A stretch of 64,000 nucleotides of DNA, taken from contig ML133471.1 in the NCBI GenBank assembly GCA_003864495.1, positions 124,001 to 188,000 of the forward strand, given 5' to 3'. This document shows positions 37,713 to 52,700 of this stretch, in pieces. This stretch comes from Nemopilema nomurai. Lineage: Eukaryota > Cnidaria > Scyphozoa > Rhizostomeae > Rhizostomatidae. A program made the position numbers and the translations under genes. Numbering within the stretch: position 1 is the first letter of the stretch; every line of letters starts with the position of its first letter. The notes under the pieces were generated by a model. That model had not been told where the DNA came from. It worked only from the letters and a program-made list of their open reading frames with translations, and did not search any database.

Positions 37713-40700
37713 CATGTCCTAGAGACTTCGATTTCGAGCTGAAGATATATTGAACTTCATACACTACCTTTGAGTCCGTGGCCTTTCCACTTTGATGCAT
37801 GATTCCTGCAGCCTGCTGAAAAAACACGTAAGATTAGAGGTGAAGAACTGTTGGTAATCTGCGGAGCAGCCCGTCCCAGTGCTACGAGGTCGAAAGAGAA
37901 AGTGTCTCGTATCAGTTTAACTTTATAATGCTCCATGATAAGAACCTTAAGACTCTGCAGTGAATCAAAACGATGCTGTTGCCTCTATTTGAAGCCCCAT
38001 GCACCAAAAGCAACCTTAGGCCCAGGTGACACAATTGGTACAGGGGGCTGCACTTGCACCAAAACTGGTCGATGCCTGCGCAAAGCCATGACCGTAACGA
38101 TGACCAGAAAGTCTATAGCACGTCTGCATGAAAATAAATATTTCAAATAACCAGATCGCTACATTTTGGTTTCAAAAAGTTGTTTATCATCGCGCAAAAA
38201 CACATTACAACACCAAATAAAAGATTCATCCTACATTGGGTCATGTTTTTCTTGCCAATGAATCGTCCGATTTTGATTAGGATAATATTATCGATCATTG
38301 AGTAAATAATCAGAAACGACAGTTTTAAATCTCGTTAACCCTTTTTCTACATAACCAGGATGTTTTGAAGTCAAGCCTTTAATACAAACAGCCATTGAAT
38401 TGGCAAATGTTTCACAAGGATGCTACTAATAGGCTTATCTAACAGATTCCAAGCAACACTGGAGCACAAGATAAACTAGCCATTGAGAAGGAATTCCACC
38501 ATTGCTACTGAAGGCAAATCTAATATGTATATATGAAGGGAAGATCAAAACAATTTTTTGGATCAAATTAGGAATTTCAGTGACCACTGGTTTGAAAATA
38601 TTTCAAATAGTTTGCATTGGACCCTTAGACGGGGTGGGTTATCGCTTCTTGCGCAAAATGTCTGATGAGACCGTGACAACGAAAATGCACAGCTTGTATT
38701 AATTATAATGTGTTTATTATGATGAAAATAGTGTGTCACACGTTGAAGTGAATATAGTTTTGGAAAGTTACAAAAAATTCACACTTCTACGTAGAGACTT
38801 CAGAAGAGCCAGGACTGTTTCTCTTGGATAAAGCATTCGAAAAGTGTTTGATGGCTTTAGGTTATGAAAAAAAATAACAAAGGGGAATAAACGAAACATG
38901 CGTAGGCTGTTTCAGGTCTGCAAGAATCTGGTGACGTTTCTGCATTATTCAATAGATCGCTAATACATGCATATGATTTTTACTGTTGGACCGACTTCAA
39001 AGAGTCGTTTGTGACATCCCCCCATGCCCCGGGTCTGAAATGGATCTGAGGCTGGCTGTCTGACAACACGCAGTTCTGCTCCATGAATGGAGATTAGAAT
39101 CTTGAATTTCTATCATTTACGTGTCATGAATGGCCGTGTTAAAATTGTTCAAAGGTTCTCAGTATTCATTTCTCATTCATATCGTTAATTCGCTGACAAA
39201 TTCTAAAGAGAGCCTTGCCAATATTAATGGTCACCTTGTAAGTATAATGATGATTGCTCTGGTTTCCCGTCTTCTGAGGCTAGATCAAAAGGCGATCCAT
39301 GCTTTTGAATGCGTACAGACGTATGGAGAAGTGCTGGTGGCCAAGGAAATGGCATAACAAAAATAAATTCTATTGGAATTTTTACTTATATGCTTTATAA
39401 TACAAATATATTAATAGCCACTAATCAAGACTTGAAAAAATCCCCTTCCTTGTCTATTAATCAATGAATAGAATTCACAGGAAATTAAATCGATTATAAG
39501 CGTGATTAACACCCTGTTTAAGTCGATTGAATCAACATGATATAAGAGATCTGATACATACACAAAGAGAACATTCCATCCCGTTCTTGCGTCTTCCATT
39601 CTTTCGTAGATTGGCAACAATTAGGCCCACACAACGGGGTAGATGTATTCAGGCAGGGCAGTCCTGAGGCCTGAGGAGCGAAAGAAGTTGGACCTTTGAG
39701 AAAATAGAAAATTAAGGTTGAAGTAAAATGCTTCAAAAGATAAAAAAGATAATAACACTTCAAAATAAAGAATAAAATATCGCAGCCCAAAACTACCGCA
39801 CCTCAGAGCATATTTGTTCATTAAATAAGGTATTTTGATTTTCAAGCTAAGGGAAACTTCTCATACTGTTTAAAACTGTTCATTCTACAGTTCAAATGTT
39901 GGGGGGCATTAAAAGCACACGAATATATCCTCCAGTTAGTAGCTGTTTTTCATGGCCATAGGCAACGTGCTTTTGCAAACCCAGATAGCACTTGAAAAAA
40001 ATTGGAAAGGCGCCACCTTGAGGCATAACAAATTTTAACGGAGATGAACTTGAAGAATGAATGATCTTGTCTAAAAAAAACTGGGCCTAGGCCCTAAAGT
40101 CCCTAAAACCGCCACTGTTTCCATCCGTGCGCGCGCACTGCCATAGCGTATCACCCAAATCATGAGAAATCACCTACAACTCCTGTACACAAATTTAACA
40201 AGCTTCTTTGTTAGCAAAATTGATGAGTGCAAGTAATGATAAAATGGATTAGAAATAGCTATAGTCTATAGGCGTACATGTTAGATTAAGATTGAATTTT
40301 ATTCGCACCAGAAAATTCTCGCTGAAACCATATTGAAAGGACTAATTGCCTTAAACGACAGGGGGTGCATATTCGTAATCCATTACCCAAGGCAGAAAAC
40401 GAAGAAGAATGTACGTAGAAAGAAGGGGAAGAATCTTTGTTTGGTGCTTCTTTTGCTTGCTAATCAGAATTCCAGCATGATGACATCAGGGTGCGGTTGG
40501 CAAAGAATTGGCAAATTTTGTTAATTGCATTTGCGAAAGGAGGCATCCCAAAAAACGATTATCCGTTTCGATATGCAGGAAAGATCTGGTCTTTATTCAC
40601 TGGCAAAAGCCGCGTGCATTCAGGCTTCAAACAGAAAATTGGATCTCGCCTTCATCTGGACATGACTGTACTTTTCAACTGGTTGGTATGAGACCTACCA

Positions 40701-43700
40701 GAACGTCGGTGTGGAGGATTTGCCCTTGATAAATGCTGCGCTATTCGGTTGTAAACAACAGCTTTAGCAGACCAAAAGGTCAAAAGCGGGCAACATGGAG
40801 CTATTTTCGATCGTGGATTACCTTCGGGGATGATATCAGGTGTCGGATGCACTGGGTGGATAATTCTGAAAAGAAGCTTCGCCTATCGTGAAATGCATCC
40901 TTATTAAAATCGGACTCCTCCAGTCCCCTGTCTCAGGCTTCACCTCAGTCTCCTTTCAGTGCACCAGTCAAGTTATTAGGCCGTTGCACGGTCCACAGCA
41001 GTTGCTGTGGTCTGTGGTGGAAGGAAAGCAAATAGTTTTTGAGCACGTACGTAATTTCAGTGCAGCCCAGTCCCCAGAAATAGGCTTAGATCGCCCCTCG
41101 TAGCAACTATGCTCTTTTGAATGGGTACAGCTAGCCACGAGTCTCGGATGGATTCACCTAGTGAAGTTGTGTAGTACATGCGTCTGGAACCTTAGCTAGT
41201 CGCTTTTCCTTCTTGAGAGACCCACAGCTGGTTTGCAGGAAATTTGGTTGGACAAAGCTTCGATTTCCCGACAATTTTTTAGGATGCGATATTTCTAGTA
41301 ACCACATAGTTGGGATGCAAAAAATACCTGTACAATATGACAAAAATGAATAACGGTAGTGCTATAAATGAAAAAAAGAGAACTGTAATGACACATATCA
41401 GCGTTGCTAGCTGTGGCCTATTTTGTGGTATTTGAATGTGCCAATTTTATCGATGGCAAGGCATAAAGAATGACAATGACATTAAATGACATTCACTTCA
41501 TCATGTGAAGCACCAATTGAAATCGTGTTTAGCACAGTCTCTTAATTCTGAAAGCCTGCAATTGTTTCCAAGACTTTAGTGATTTCTCCCTCTGCTTTAA
41601 CTTCATTAAAGATCCTTTTCCCTGAAAAATGTCACTTTTGACATGGATTTCACAAGAAAAAGCACTTTGGAAAAACAATTTCTCGTAGAACTTTGGAAAA
41701 CAATAGAGATGTCAGATTCGGACGTAGTAAAAGGGAAAAAATTTAGACGAGCTGCTTTCAATTAGGTAAAACGTGCCCGACCTCTGGGTCACTGTAAACA
41801 CATAATTATTAAGTTCAAAATCCTCCCAAAAGAAAAGTGAATCATAAATATCGTTTTTCCATTACTATTTACCATTCGTATCTACTATAAGATTGAAGAA
41901 TCATTTCCGAGGCATATGACTCCCGAATATTGATAAATTCAGAGGATTCCTGTAGTCGCTTGCTTAACTTGTAGCCAAGTCAACCACACCCACCTATGCA
42001 TAAATGACGGGTCAATGGCTGACTGATAAATGAGCTTATTACTGAATGACCATGGGAAGCTCTATCTAATCAAGTTAATCCTTTCAGCTGCGAAATGATT
42101 AGGTCTTAGACTAACTGTTGTTTACGTTGTGTATTCATTAGTTTCTTGCGCTGAATGAACAGTATAATTCTCCACGTGCATTTCAATTCGCCGTGTTGAT
42201 TTATTAATTAAATAGTGGCGAAAACAGGAAACCGCAGGGTAAAGTCAGTTCGTCTTCTCGCTTAACCAATGATAGTTCCAAATCACACTTAGTCATGCCC
42301 AAGAATCATGCATTATCCGATCTATCGGGTTTCAGTGGCTAACACGGACGTCGTCACGTTTCGAAGAATAACAAGGTCTTCTTGACACTCGATACACAAT
42401 AAGCGGACCTCAAACCCGTTTGAAATCTCCTTACAGTTAAGTGCCATCTATTACATTCTTATGCTCTCCTAATGCTATTAAATAGCAAACAGTTACGTAT
42501 TATTTGCTCGGAGCTCTCAGCCTAATTCACAACCAAATCTGACAAGCCATCAATGACCTCAGTTCACAATTCAAAGCAGAAACGGTTCACTGTTACCCGA
42601 GCAGAGCCTTAAAGGGCATTGTTGTCAACTGACGTTCGACTTGCTTACAAGAGGGCGAACGCCCTCGAAAGGGAAAGACGGGAAGTAGAAGTTCTCCAGC
42701 ATCAAACCAAATTTTCAATGAATGGAATTTGCAAAGTTTTTCCTCTCCAGCGTCACTATTCATATATTCCGAGTTCAAGCGAAATTACATTGAATACAAT
42801 CTATTAATGGAAATTATGGTGGAATTTTTCTTTCGTCATAAAGATAAAAAAAGGAAGTATGACAAGGAAATAAATTCCTGCTAATGTTATCGCAGACATC
42901 TGGTTTTGATCAACTCACTGCTTGAACGAGTTTAAGAGGAAAAGACTCCCTTTTTATCTAAAAAAGGAAATGCAATTTGAAATAAAGTAACTACAAACAA
43001 TGGATTGAAAGAAACGTTTCGTTTTAAAGAGTTACCAATCTTCTATCAATCTTCAGGCTTTTGGTAAACGAAACGTATATGTTTTGATTTCTCTTTGAAA
43101 CATTCGCTATAAATATTTTGCAACTGTATTTCTTGCATTGTAACATGCACCAAATAGTGGGAAATATCTTCAAATGCAAGTTTTGCAATTAGAAACAATA
43201 GTTATTCGAAGTGCATGCGTATACCTACTTTCACAACAGAGAAAGCTTGAAGTGCTTAACAGTGATGATGATGAAAATAATGACTGCCTCTTCAACTACG
43301 CCTGCATTCGATGTTAGAATCACTTAGCAATAACGGCGAGTCTATATGTCAAAAACAGTATTAACCTGATTATACAAGGCAAGGCATGATCAGGGCGTTT
43401 TCAGAAGACCGTTGTTTGAAAAAGAGACACCTTAATTAACAAGAACCCATTTAATTTGTGCAAAATTCTTCGAACCTGTCTGGCGTCTCCACTAATGCCA
43501 ATGCCTGTACAAAATGAGAAAACTGGAAGTCGGTTTTCCCACAACCAGAAGCTTATCCTCCCTAGAGCAACGTTTGATAAGAGGCACATAGGCAATCCGC
43601 GGGAAGATCGGAAAGCTTCAAATTAATAATTTCAAAGGTATTCAAGGCGATTAAGCTATTCTGCAGATTATAAAACGTAACCTTTGTATGCAAGCTTTAC

Positions 43701-46700
43701 TGATGAAGAAATCAGCAGCGTATACTATCATCTACCTAGCAACGGGAGGACAGAAGCTTGAAATGAAAATTAACTCAATTTGGATTATAGATTCACCTCT
43801 TTCTAATTAAACACAAACGTGATGATGCTATAATCTTCTTAATTTTGTGAAATTAAGGATGAATGTCTACAGCTTATGTTTTAATGATCAACCCTCGCGA
43901 TTTCTTGCTATCTGCTTGGCCAATCTTTATGGCAAATCCCAAGCGCTTTCCGCCAATGAATCACCCTTTTCGTAGTTACAAATTAACTCTATTTGAAATA
44001 TATGGAAAGATGCTGCAAAGCTGGAAATAGCAATAATGGATTAGCAAAGTTTTTGCTCAATCAGAACATTCTCGAAATTGGAAACAACTAGAAATAATAA
44101 AAGTTTTCATTTTTGGTAAAGAACAGACAAAATTGAGCACTTTGGATAAATCAGAATCAGGCTCTTGAGTGTCTCTCATCGATTCATTCATTCGGAGAGG
44201 AAGGACGTTTTACAAAAGATATAAAAGACAATCATTCTTCTTACTCGAAAGACCGTTGGTGGATGAACACCTCACCCACCACGCATAAATCTGTCAGTGA
44301 GTTAATGAAAGACAAACCAGAATTTCTTTGCCACCTAACAAAGAGGTTTTCAGAACGAATACGTGTTCGCGTGAGTAAATGACCTTCTCAAAGCGCATTG
44401 GCAAAATTTTACAACAAAGCTTACAAACATAAAATAAACGATGAATGTAGGAATAAGCAAAAAACTTTCATGAACAAGGGGTTAAATGGAAAAAACAAGC
44501 AAGAGATGTCAAGCATCAATTATTTGGTGCAGCATCTTGAAACAAACCCAGGGTCGAAGAGAAGACAAGGATCAGGGCCAGAACAGAAATACAAAAATAT
44601 AACCAAGTGGTTTTAGGCCAGGATTTCTATTTTAAAGGTTGCCTCATGCTTAGATCAAGAGATTTCATCACCTTAAAAGGTTCTTAAACACAACAGAATG
44701 GGAAACAATCAGTATTCAATACAGGATAAACGTGATCAGCTATATTTTTGGCCAGGAAAAGGAGCAAGAAACAATGTATCAGATGGAAGTTCACTTTGGC
44801 AGACGTTCTAAAGAGATCATCTCTATGGAAGACTGACATTTGGAAACTTTATTGAAATGAATCCAAGTTCCTCCGTCGCTCTCTATTCACCTAAAGCACC
44901 CTGGTAAACAATACAAAAAAAACAATCTGTGGTTAACCAAATGATTTCACACTTTGGACCTTTCTACTATTAAAATCTTACATCGATTATTGATGGTTTA
45001 CACCACAATTTTCTTCCTTTTTAACATTGATTAATCGATTGGCCATTTTAACCAATTCATTGCATTCTAAACAAATCAAAATTGTTTGGCATGAAAATCA
45101 CAATGATATAAGAATTGATCATATTGTGGGAGAAAGAAATAAGGAAAATTGATGAGAAGGTCAAAAAACGAAAGATCAAATCGAAACAAGGTTTTCAGAT
45201 GCTTGCAGACTGCACGATTGTCCAAACAGAGCAAATTACGAGCATGCGAATATTGCTTAACCCTTGTCGTTCCAATCGCTACCTCAGCCAACCATACTGA
45301 AGCTCAACATATTGTGCCTTCTTTGCGGATATCTACTTTTCCTTCTTACAACTACATTACTAATCTACATTCTTTAGAAACGAAAACCAATCAACTTGAA
45401 CTCAGGTTCCTTGGCCTTTCTTTCCCTCCCAAAGCTAGTCCGCTGTCGCTTCCCTAGCATTCCTAACAAGAACCCTTCCCTGATAAGAAAGAGCCTGGCC
45501 TAAACACATTGCAATGGAGAAAGAACAGCAGGCTCTCGCTCTCTCGTCAAAGCATAGGACAAGCAAGAACATCGTGAGCACAGCTGTGGTGCGGAGCACT
45601 CGCCTGTCGCTGAACTTGGATTCCATTGCGTTGCCCATTCATTACAATCACAACGAGTTCATTCTCTTAATCAATACAGCGAGGCCACCTAGGTCAAATC
45701 AATGTATCAAGAGCTCTCTTTGCATACAATTTTTTCCGTCGTCTCTTTACAGAGGGATTGGCGACGCCATTATTATAGTTGACCATATCCTTGCGTCTTC
45801 TTGAAACAATATTAAGAGAATTAAGAGAAGCACCCCACCTAATTAAAGACAGAAGAAGGTCAGCCGAGGCTAACCACTAAATGCACCAACAATTTGATTA
45901 CACTATTGAGGATGAGGACCTTTATCTCCAGGAAATGGTGCTAATCACCGCCAGTAAAACCTTATTTCCTCTGCATCAAAGTCAAACCATTAAGCAGAGA
46001 TCCTTTTCCTCCTTATAAAAGGTAGAATGTAACAGAATAAATGTGGTGACAACCTGGGCAGCATTTTTAGTACTTCATTATATTCAATGAGTTATTCTCT
46101 GATGTAGAGCCAATAACAAGATCATTGAGTTGTTGTCTGAAGAATTTGCTCAAAATAGAAGTGGCAGCAAGGTCATCTGCACTAATAGAGACCTAACAAA
46201 AACGAAATTAGACCCTTATTGGGAGAATAGGATTATATCTAAAAATGGTCAAATTAAAGAATAAATAGTTGATATTTCTATAAATTGACAAAGCTGGACC
46301 ATAAAAAGCTGTAAGAGGGAATTTTTCTGTAATTAGAATATCCTTTGGCAATTAACTGCAACAGTATTTCAGACATTTACTCACAATGATTCTATTCCCT
46401 CAATATTAAACAACTTTAAATACCCCATGTGCAAAATTACCCATTTAAAATGCTGACCCTCATCGAAGAGCACATGTTAGCCCTGTATTGCCAAGTAGTT
46501 ATGGTGATTGACAAAAAACACCTTTAAATGAATATTGGATATAAAAAAAAGAGATCACTAGACAATTGCTAAGGAGGATGACAAGGCCATTAGCTCTCAA
46601 GCACAATTCAGTTGGCAACATCTGCCTCAACATTTATAGATGTAGCCAGCAAGGGGACACAGGGAGAAACCTACTAATGCTAAAAACTTGAGATGAAGTT

Positions 46701-49700
46701 TCTTCTATAGGCCCTTCACAGTTGAAGTGTCTTGAGAAATAGATATTCAATCACTTTAGCACAAAAAAAGTAACTTTGCATATTACTTACAAATAGAAGG
46801 TAAGTAAGAAGCTAGAAATAAGTACCACTGCACTAAAATTAATCATGCAAAGAAGAAAATGTTTTCCATTTTTTAAAATTCTGCTTCACTTTTTCATATT
46901 TTATGTCCATGAAATCAATTTCTGATGGCAACAAATACTTATTCCTAACGCTAATTGAATATGGAATATGAAGATAAGATGAGGTAAGATGGAAAGTTGA
47001 GTTGTCTCTAGGAGTGATCTAGATGAAATTGTTTTCGAAGACTTTAGACTTTTTTCTTCATGTAAGGCTTCAAAGTTCAAAGAAAACACAAGGATTTTTC
47101 TACTCAGCTTTTCGTGATTTATAAACGCTTTGCGCTACTTTTTATACTCAATTTTCTACTTTGTCGTCTTGGCATCATTCATTAAATGGGAAAGCTTATC
47201 TTCATTCTCACACTTTCAGCTAATAATAAACAACATGCGAAATAATTTCACGGAGTAAAATCTCGCGCCAGTTCGTAAGTGGATACGAGGTTATCAACAG
47301 AAGGCCTAAATTCACAATAAGAATTTCTGAAGAACCTTTTCCAATTGACAAAACTTATTCAAAATGCTTGTCGCAAAAATTGCCACTAAAAACTTACCAT
47401 GTTACTAGAAAATATCTTGCAAAACTTCCCAGTGTGAACACAAAATGAAAATGAAAGAAGACCGTAATTTTCTGTGCCCGGTCTCTTTGTTAGCATCGGG
47501 AGGACGAGGCAAGGTGTGACCGAAGGCGTGGCTGCTGTTGCCATCTTTGAAAACAACACGCGGGAAATCAAAAGAACGACAAAAATGTTCAGGCAACAAA
47601 AGAACAACATACCAGACAAAACTATTCAAGACTAATGAGGCACATATTCACCTTGCGTTTTCTTTTTCTAAATCATTTTGAAAATCCGCGAAGGAGGAGT
47701 GTTGCTATTTTACCTGACAAGCCTTGTAAGATTTGTTAGTTAAACATAGGAGTCAATAAAGTACGCTTTCAATTTGGATTGAAAAACAGCAATCGATAAA
47801 GCAACCCGTTTAAAAAGTGGAAGGGTATTTCATGATTTAGAGTCAAAATAATGTATTTTTTGGGCCATAGGTTTCAAGAAAATAAATAGATCTCCTCTGG
47901 TGGCCCGAAGAGTTTCAAACCTATAAACAGAAGAATCCGAGGTGAGATAGTTATGAGAGTAGCTTGGCGAAAGTTATTTATAGCTTTATAAACAAATGCT
48001 AGAACGTTTAAACGTAACAACTCTTCAAGTTTGACTATCTTTAACGAATGTAATAAAAGTGCTGATGGGGCTGTAGGTAGCTGCAATTTTTCTACATGTT
48101 AGGACTTTCTTTTGCTGTAGAAATTATGGAGTAACGAAGGTGTCGTATGTATTACCCCGTAGAATAATTCCATAACTGAGTAATGAAGGAAAATATGAAT
48201 TACAGAGGCATGCTTGTTACTCAGCTGGACCATCTGTCCATATAAGCACAGCCCCCACACCTTGCCCCCTACCCACGCCCCGCTGTCTTTTCAAATTACG
48301 AGAGAGCCATCTTGTATCTACAGAAGAAAGCCGAGGATTTGCTTTTATGGCATTGCTTTCGAAGCTGCCAACATGTTTGCGTTTTGGTGTTTCCTGTTTT
48401 TTGCAAAATCCTTTACCATGTTGCCTCTTGTTAGAATTTTTCCACTGTTTTCAGTCTCTAGACGTCAATAGATTAAAAGCAGAGAAAGGTGCCCCTGGGT
48501 CTCGTGGACTTTTGAAGTGTCGATTAATTCTAGTCTGTCTTTCTGTCTTGGACAAAGCATCTAATATCCTTATAGGAGTTTTGCCTTGTGTGGCACTATG
48601 TCAGCGACAAAGGCGAGACCACCAGCATGTTATATTACGCGGATCATCCCATTTTCACTCTTTTTGTTGAATAGGAAATTACATTCCAAACATGAGCCAA
48701 AAGAGGTGTTCTTCCACTAGAATCTTAAGCCATGAAAGGCAGGATTCTACTTCAAAAGTCGGGGAAAGCAATGACCAGTATTTGCCTTGAATACGAAACA
48801 TATTTCGGTGGATCAGGGTCAACAACAAGAGAGCCAGTTAAGGCTGATCCGCACTTCACATCTGACACCACGGCTTGCTCTTGAGTAGAGAATATTACTG
48901 CGACAATAATTGTGGCGGAAACGGTTTCACTGTAAAGTCCCTTGATCATGGGATGGTTTTTACTATTAGTGTAAGATCTCTTTAATATAAAACTTGATGG
49001 AAAGCTATGGCAGGTATTTATCGCCAGGGGTATAAAAGTTTATCCCCTTAAACGCAGACTGTTGGTCAAATGGTTGGAAATCTTGCCGATGAAGCGAATG
49101 CGCGAATGGTCATGGACCAAAAATGAAAGTTTTCATCAACTACCATTTTCCTTGCAAAGCATGGTCCAATAGAGGCACAAACCCTAAATTAAGACCATTC
49201 CTTCAGAATGCATACCAACATGGAGCTTTGATTAATGTTTGCTGGAAAACTCTAGAGAGGGTGATGGCTCCGAATCATCAAAATCTTCTGGGGCTGACAA
49301 TCTCTTTCTGGCCCCCAACAGAGAGAGGCCGAGTTACGCTGAGACACCAGTCAATGCAACAGAAATAAAGTTCGTTCACTGTCCGAAAGCACATCGCAAA
49401 AGGACCGCGATGACGTCACACGTAAGACCAACCTGTAAGTGGTGCTTTTCACTACGCAAGTATAAGGCGAAACTGGGCATCCCTTTGAATGTCTCGAATC
49501 GCGAAGCAGTATCAAAGCATGCAAAGGAAGGAGCACGCAAAGAACGGTGCCTAGGCAGACTGAATGGGGGTTGCTTTGAGATTTAATGTTTGTAAAGCGG
49601 ATGAAAATACTTTGCTCTGCGCAAGAGATTATACTAATTCAATTTGAATTGGTTGTGTGTCTGTAGGATGGATGGCAAATGAAAATTGAATCTTGGCCGT

Positions 49701-52700
49701 GTTGCGTTTCATTAAGGGTAAAGGGACTTAGGATTAGACATCGGAGTGGGATGATAAGCCACAGGTGCTTTGGCCGATTTCAATGGAAATCACTAGCGAC
49801 TGAAAGTATTGGAATATTTGAAGCAGTGGCAACAATCAAGGGGTCACCAGAAATGCTAGCTGAGAAAGGCCTCTGTAAATGGCCTATTATTCCACATCCT
49901 AGCGTGCAAAGTCTTGGTCTGATAAGAGTAAATTTGTTAGAAGACAGACTATGACTATACACGCCTGCTATAGGGGTGACTGAAACGATAGTAGAATTTC
50001 TCTTCTCCTTTACCGTGCAGAGATAACAGATTCATTAAAGCTATTGGCATTTGGATATATGTATGAATTCTGTGCATTGGTTTGCTCGTTGCACAGTGCA
50101 CGATTTGTATGAAGAGAAGAAAGGGAAAACAGATTGATTTTTATACCCCTATAAGCCTATCTCGTTATTGGATCAACATTCTGATTGTTTCCATTGAGCT
50201 CGTGTTATCTATTCGAGAATATTGAACTAGAAGAAAGGTTAAAAAACAACACGGATCAATCGTTCAACCAACATTTGCTGTTTAGGGCTTAACATGAAGC
50301 AATTTTTTGCCCTACAAAGTATCAAGAGGTTTTGACAAGAAAGGTTGCCAATCCTCATAACACCTTGATTAAACAGTTAGCAAATGCAGTATTTCCTTAC
50401 TTTGTATCAATTCTCACAATCAAGAAGATCAATGGCTGTTCTTCACTTAATGTCATACAGAAGATTGAGCATTGCTCTATTAGTAAAACTTCTCAGCAGT
50501 TTTCGGTACTGAACTTTGACCTCGAGAGCTTGCAAGCAAACACCAATGAATGCAAGAAACTTCCTTCCACACGAGATATGCGTGGGATAAGACGCGCAAA
50601 CAACCAAACGCAGAGGTGCATCGCGTAAACAACATTCCTCTTGTTGCCTTAAGACGAGAGCTTCTAGATTTTTATTTTTGCAGCAAAAACACTCAATCGG
50701 ATATCAGAAAATGCATAAAAGAGTGACGTCTTTCTGTTGAACTGTAATCACTTATAAGGAAAGAGTGGGTTCAAATTAAATCAGATGTATATGGCAAGAA
50801 TTTTGTTTACGTAAATGCATTTTTACATACTCATTTGTTTAGTTCAAAGTCCGGTACGTTAACAGCCATCAGAATGCCACAAGAAGCGATTGCATAGTTA
50901 CCAATGAAACTGCAACACTGTCGAGACGTGACGAGTATAGAATTTGGGCAATACACTTACACTGTTTACTTATGTTTCCATTCAGCTAACAAGCTCTAGG
51001 TCATAGGTCAAGAAAAGGTCAAATTCGAAACAGATACAGACGTGGTTGTCTACAAAGAGTCACGCACCTGACGAGGGTACTCGCTTAATAGCAAGGAATT
51101 TGAGTACGATTTATGAGCCTTCCGAAGGCTCTTCTTGAAAGTTGCAAAATCTTTACTTGAATATCTCTATGAAACTAACTTTACTATAGTTTGAGTGTGG
51201 GAAATTGAAAATTCCGGTTGAAATTGAACTTTAGCCATCAAAGTCTTGGGTCTCTTATCTGCTCCATAAAATACGTGTCTTTTGGTGAGCTTTTAGTGTG
51301 AGGTTGTCCATAATTTGGGCTCACAAAAGGTCCTTGCTAAGCGTCTATTGCCGCCAACCTACAACCTGCAAGTCACTAAAGGGCTGATTGGCTGGTCTTT
51401 CCCTTTCAGGAAACGCTTCAAGGAAAGAGACTTTGAAAAACTTAATAAAACAAACCGCAAAGCATGCAATCATGCATTTTATGAAATGACATGGAATGAA
51501 TCTTTTTGTCTTTTACCATCAAATGCACACTCAAGTTCATAGTTACTAGGCTATTTTTGTTGGGGGGAGGGGCATTGGGGGAGATGAAGGAGGAACTTTG
51601 CTATGTAGACTAAATCCTTGTAAAGTTTTAATGAGTTAGTGAGTATAAACACCGCATAGCATTATGAGACCGTCAGAGTCTATTGGGAATTTAGAGACCA
51701 GCATCAATGGCATCTACCTCTACAGGCATTTAGCTGAAAATATACGATGAATGAAATGACTATATAATTACAATCTTAAAGCTTACATTACTGGGGTCCA
51801 ACAAAGGACTAACAAGCTACAAGATTCATTGCAAGGTCCAATCATAGAGACGAGTTGTAGTTGGTCATACGTCAAGCTCCAAGTACAGCCAGGCTACGTC
51901 ACAATCAAACCTGCATCAATTTATCTACGCCACGAATCAGAAAACGACCTTTCGAGCAGAGTTCATTGAAGTTGAGTCACCCAATGCTCTCCTTGCATAG
52001 CTCTAAAAGTGAACGTGGTATTCATTAGAAAGTTTCTTTGCTGGAAATGTCTGAATATGCTGGGCATTCAAAATATAATCAAGTACAGTAGGGCTCAAAT
52101 AAAGGATTCCTACTCCTAAAAAACTTTGAGCCTTTTTACAAAGGCCGTTGTTTACCTAAAGTGTTTTAAGAGACTTTTTTCCAGACGATGAAAAATCACT
52201 AATTAAGAGACTTTTATAAAACCTGACACAGATATGTAGCAAAACAACCAGATTTGCCAAGTCAGTCTATTCCATTCAAATTAGAAAGAGAGCATCGGGA
52301 AAAAATTGCAATGCCCAAGCACTAGAAGATTAATAACGTATATTTCTGATTAATTAATCAACATTTTCTTCTAAGCTCTTTCGAGATGTCTGACATCCTG
52401 ATCTCAACCGTTATTCACCAACAAAATCCAGGACATGAAAGTGCTACTTTTGGAGACTCGATTACAGTATTGATCCAGGTGATAGTGGAAAAGGAAAAAC
52501 AACACATACATACCGTTAACCGTAAAAAAGATAATAAATAGAAACAGGAAATATTAAGGGCAACTACTGCGAGGTAAACTGCAATAACATGTTTTCAAGT
52601 GATTGAGTTGTTTTTCACTGTAAATAGTTGGGAACATGATGACAGCAGATGTGGTTTGCGGACATGAAAACTTATCAACGGCTAATGTTAGAAGGTGATG

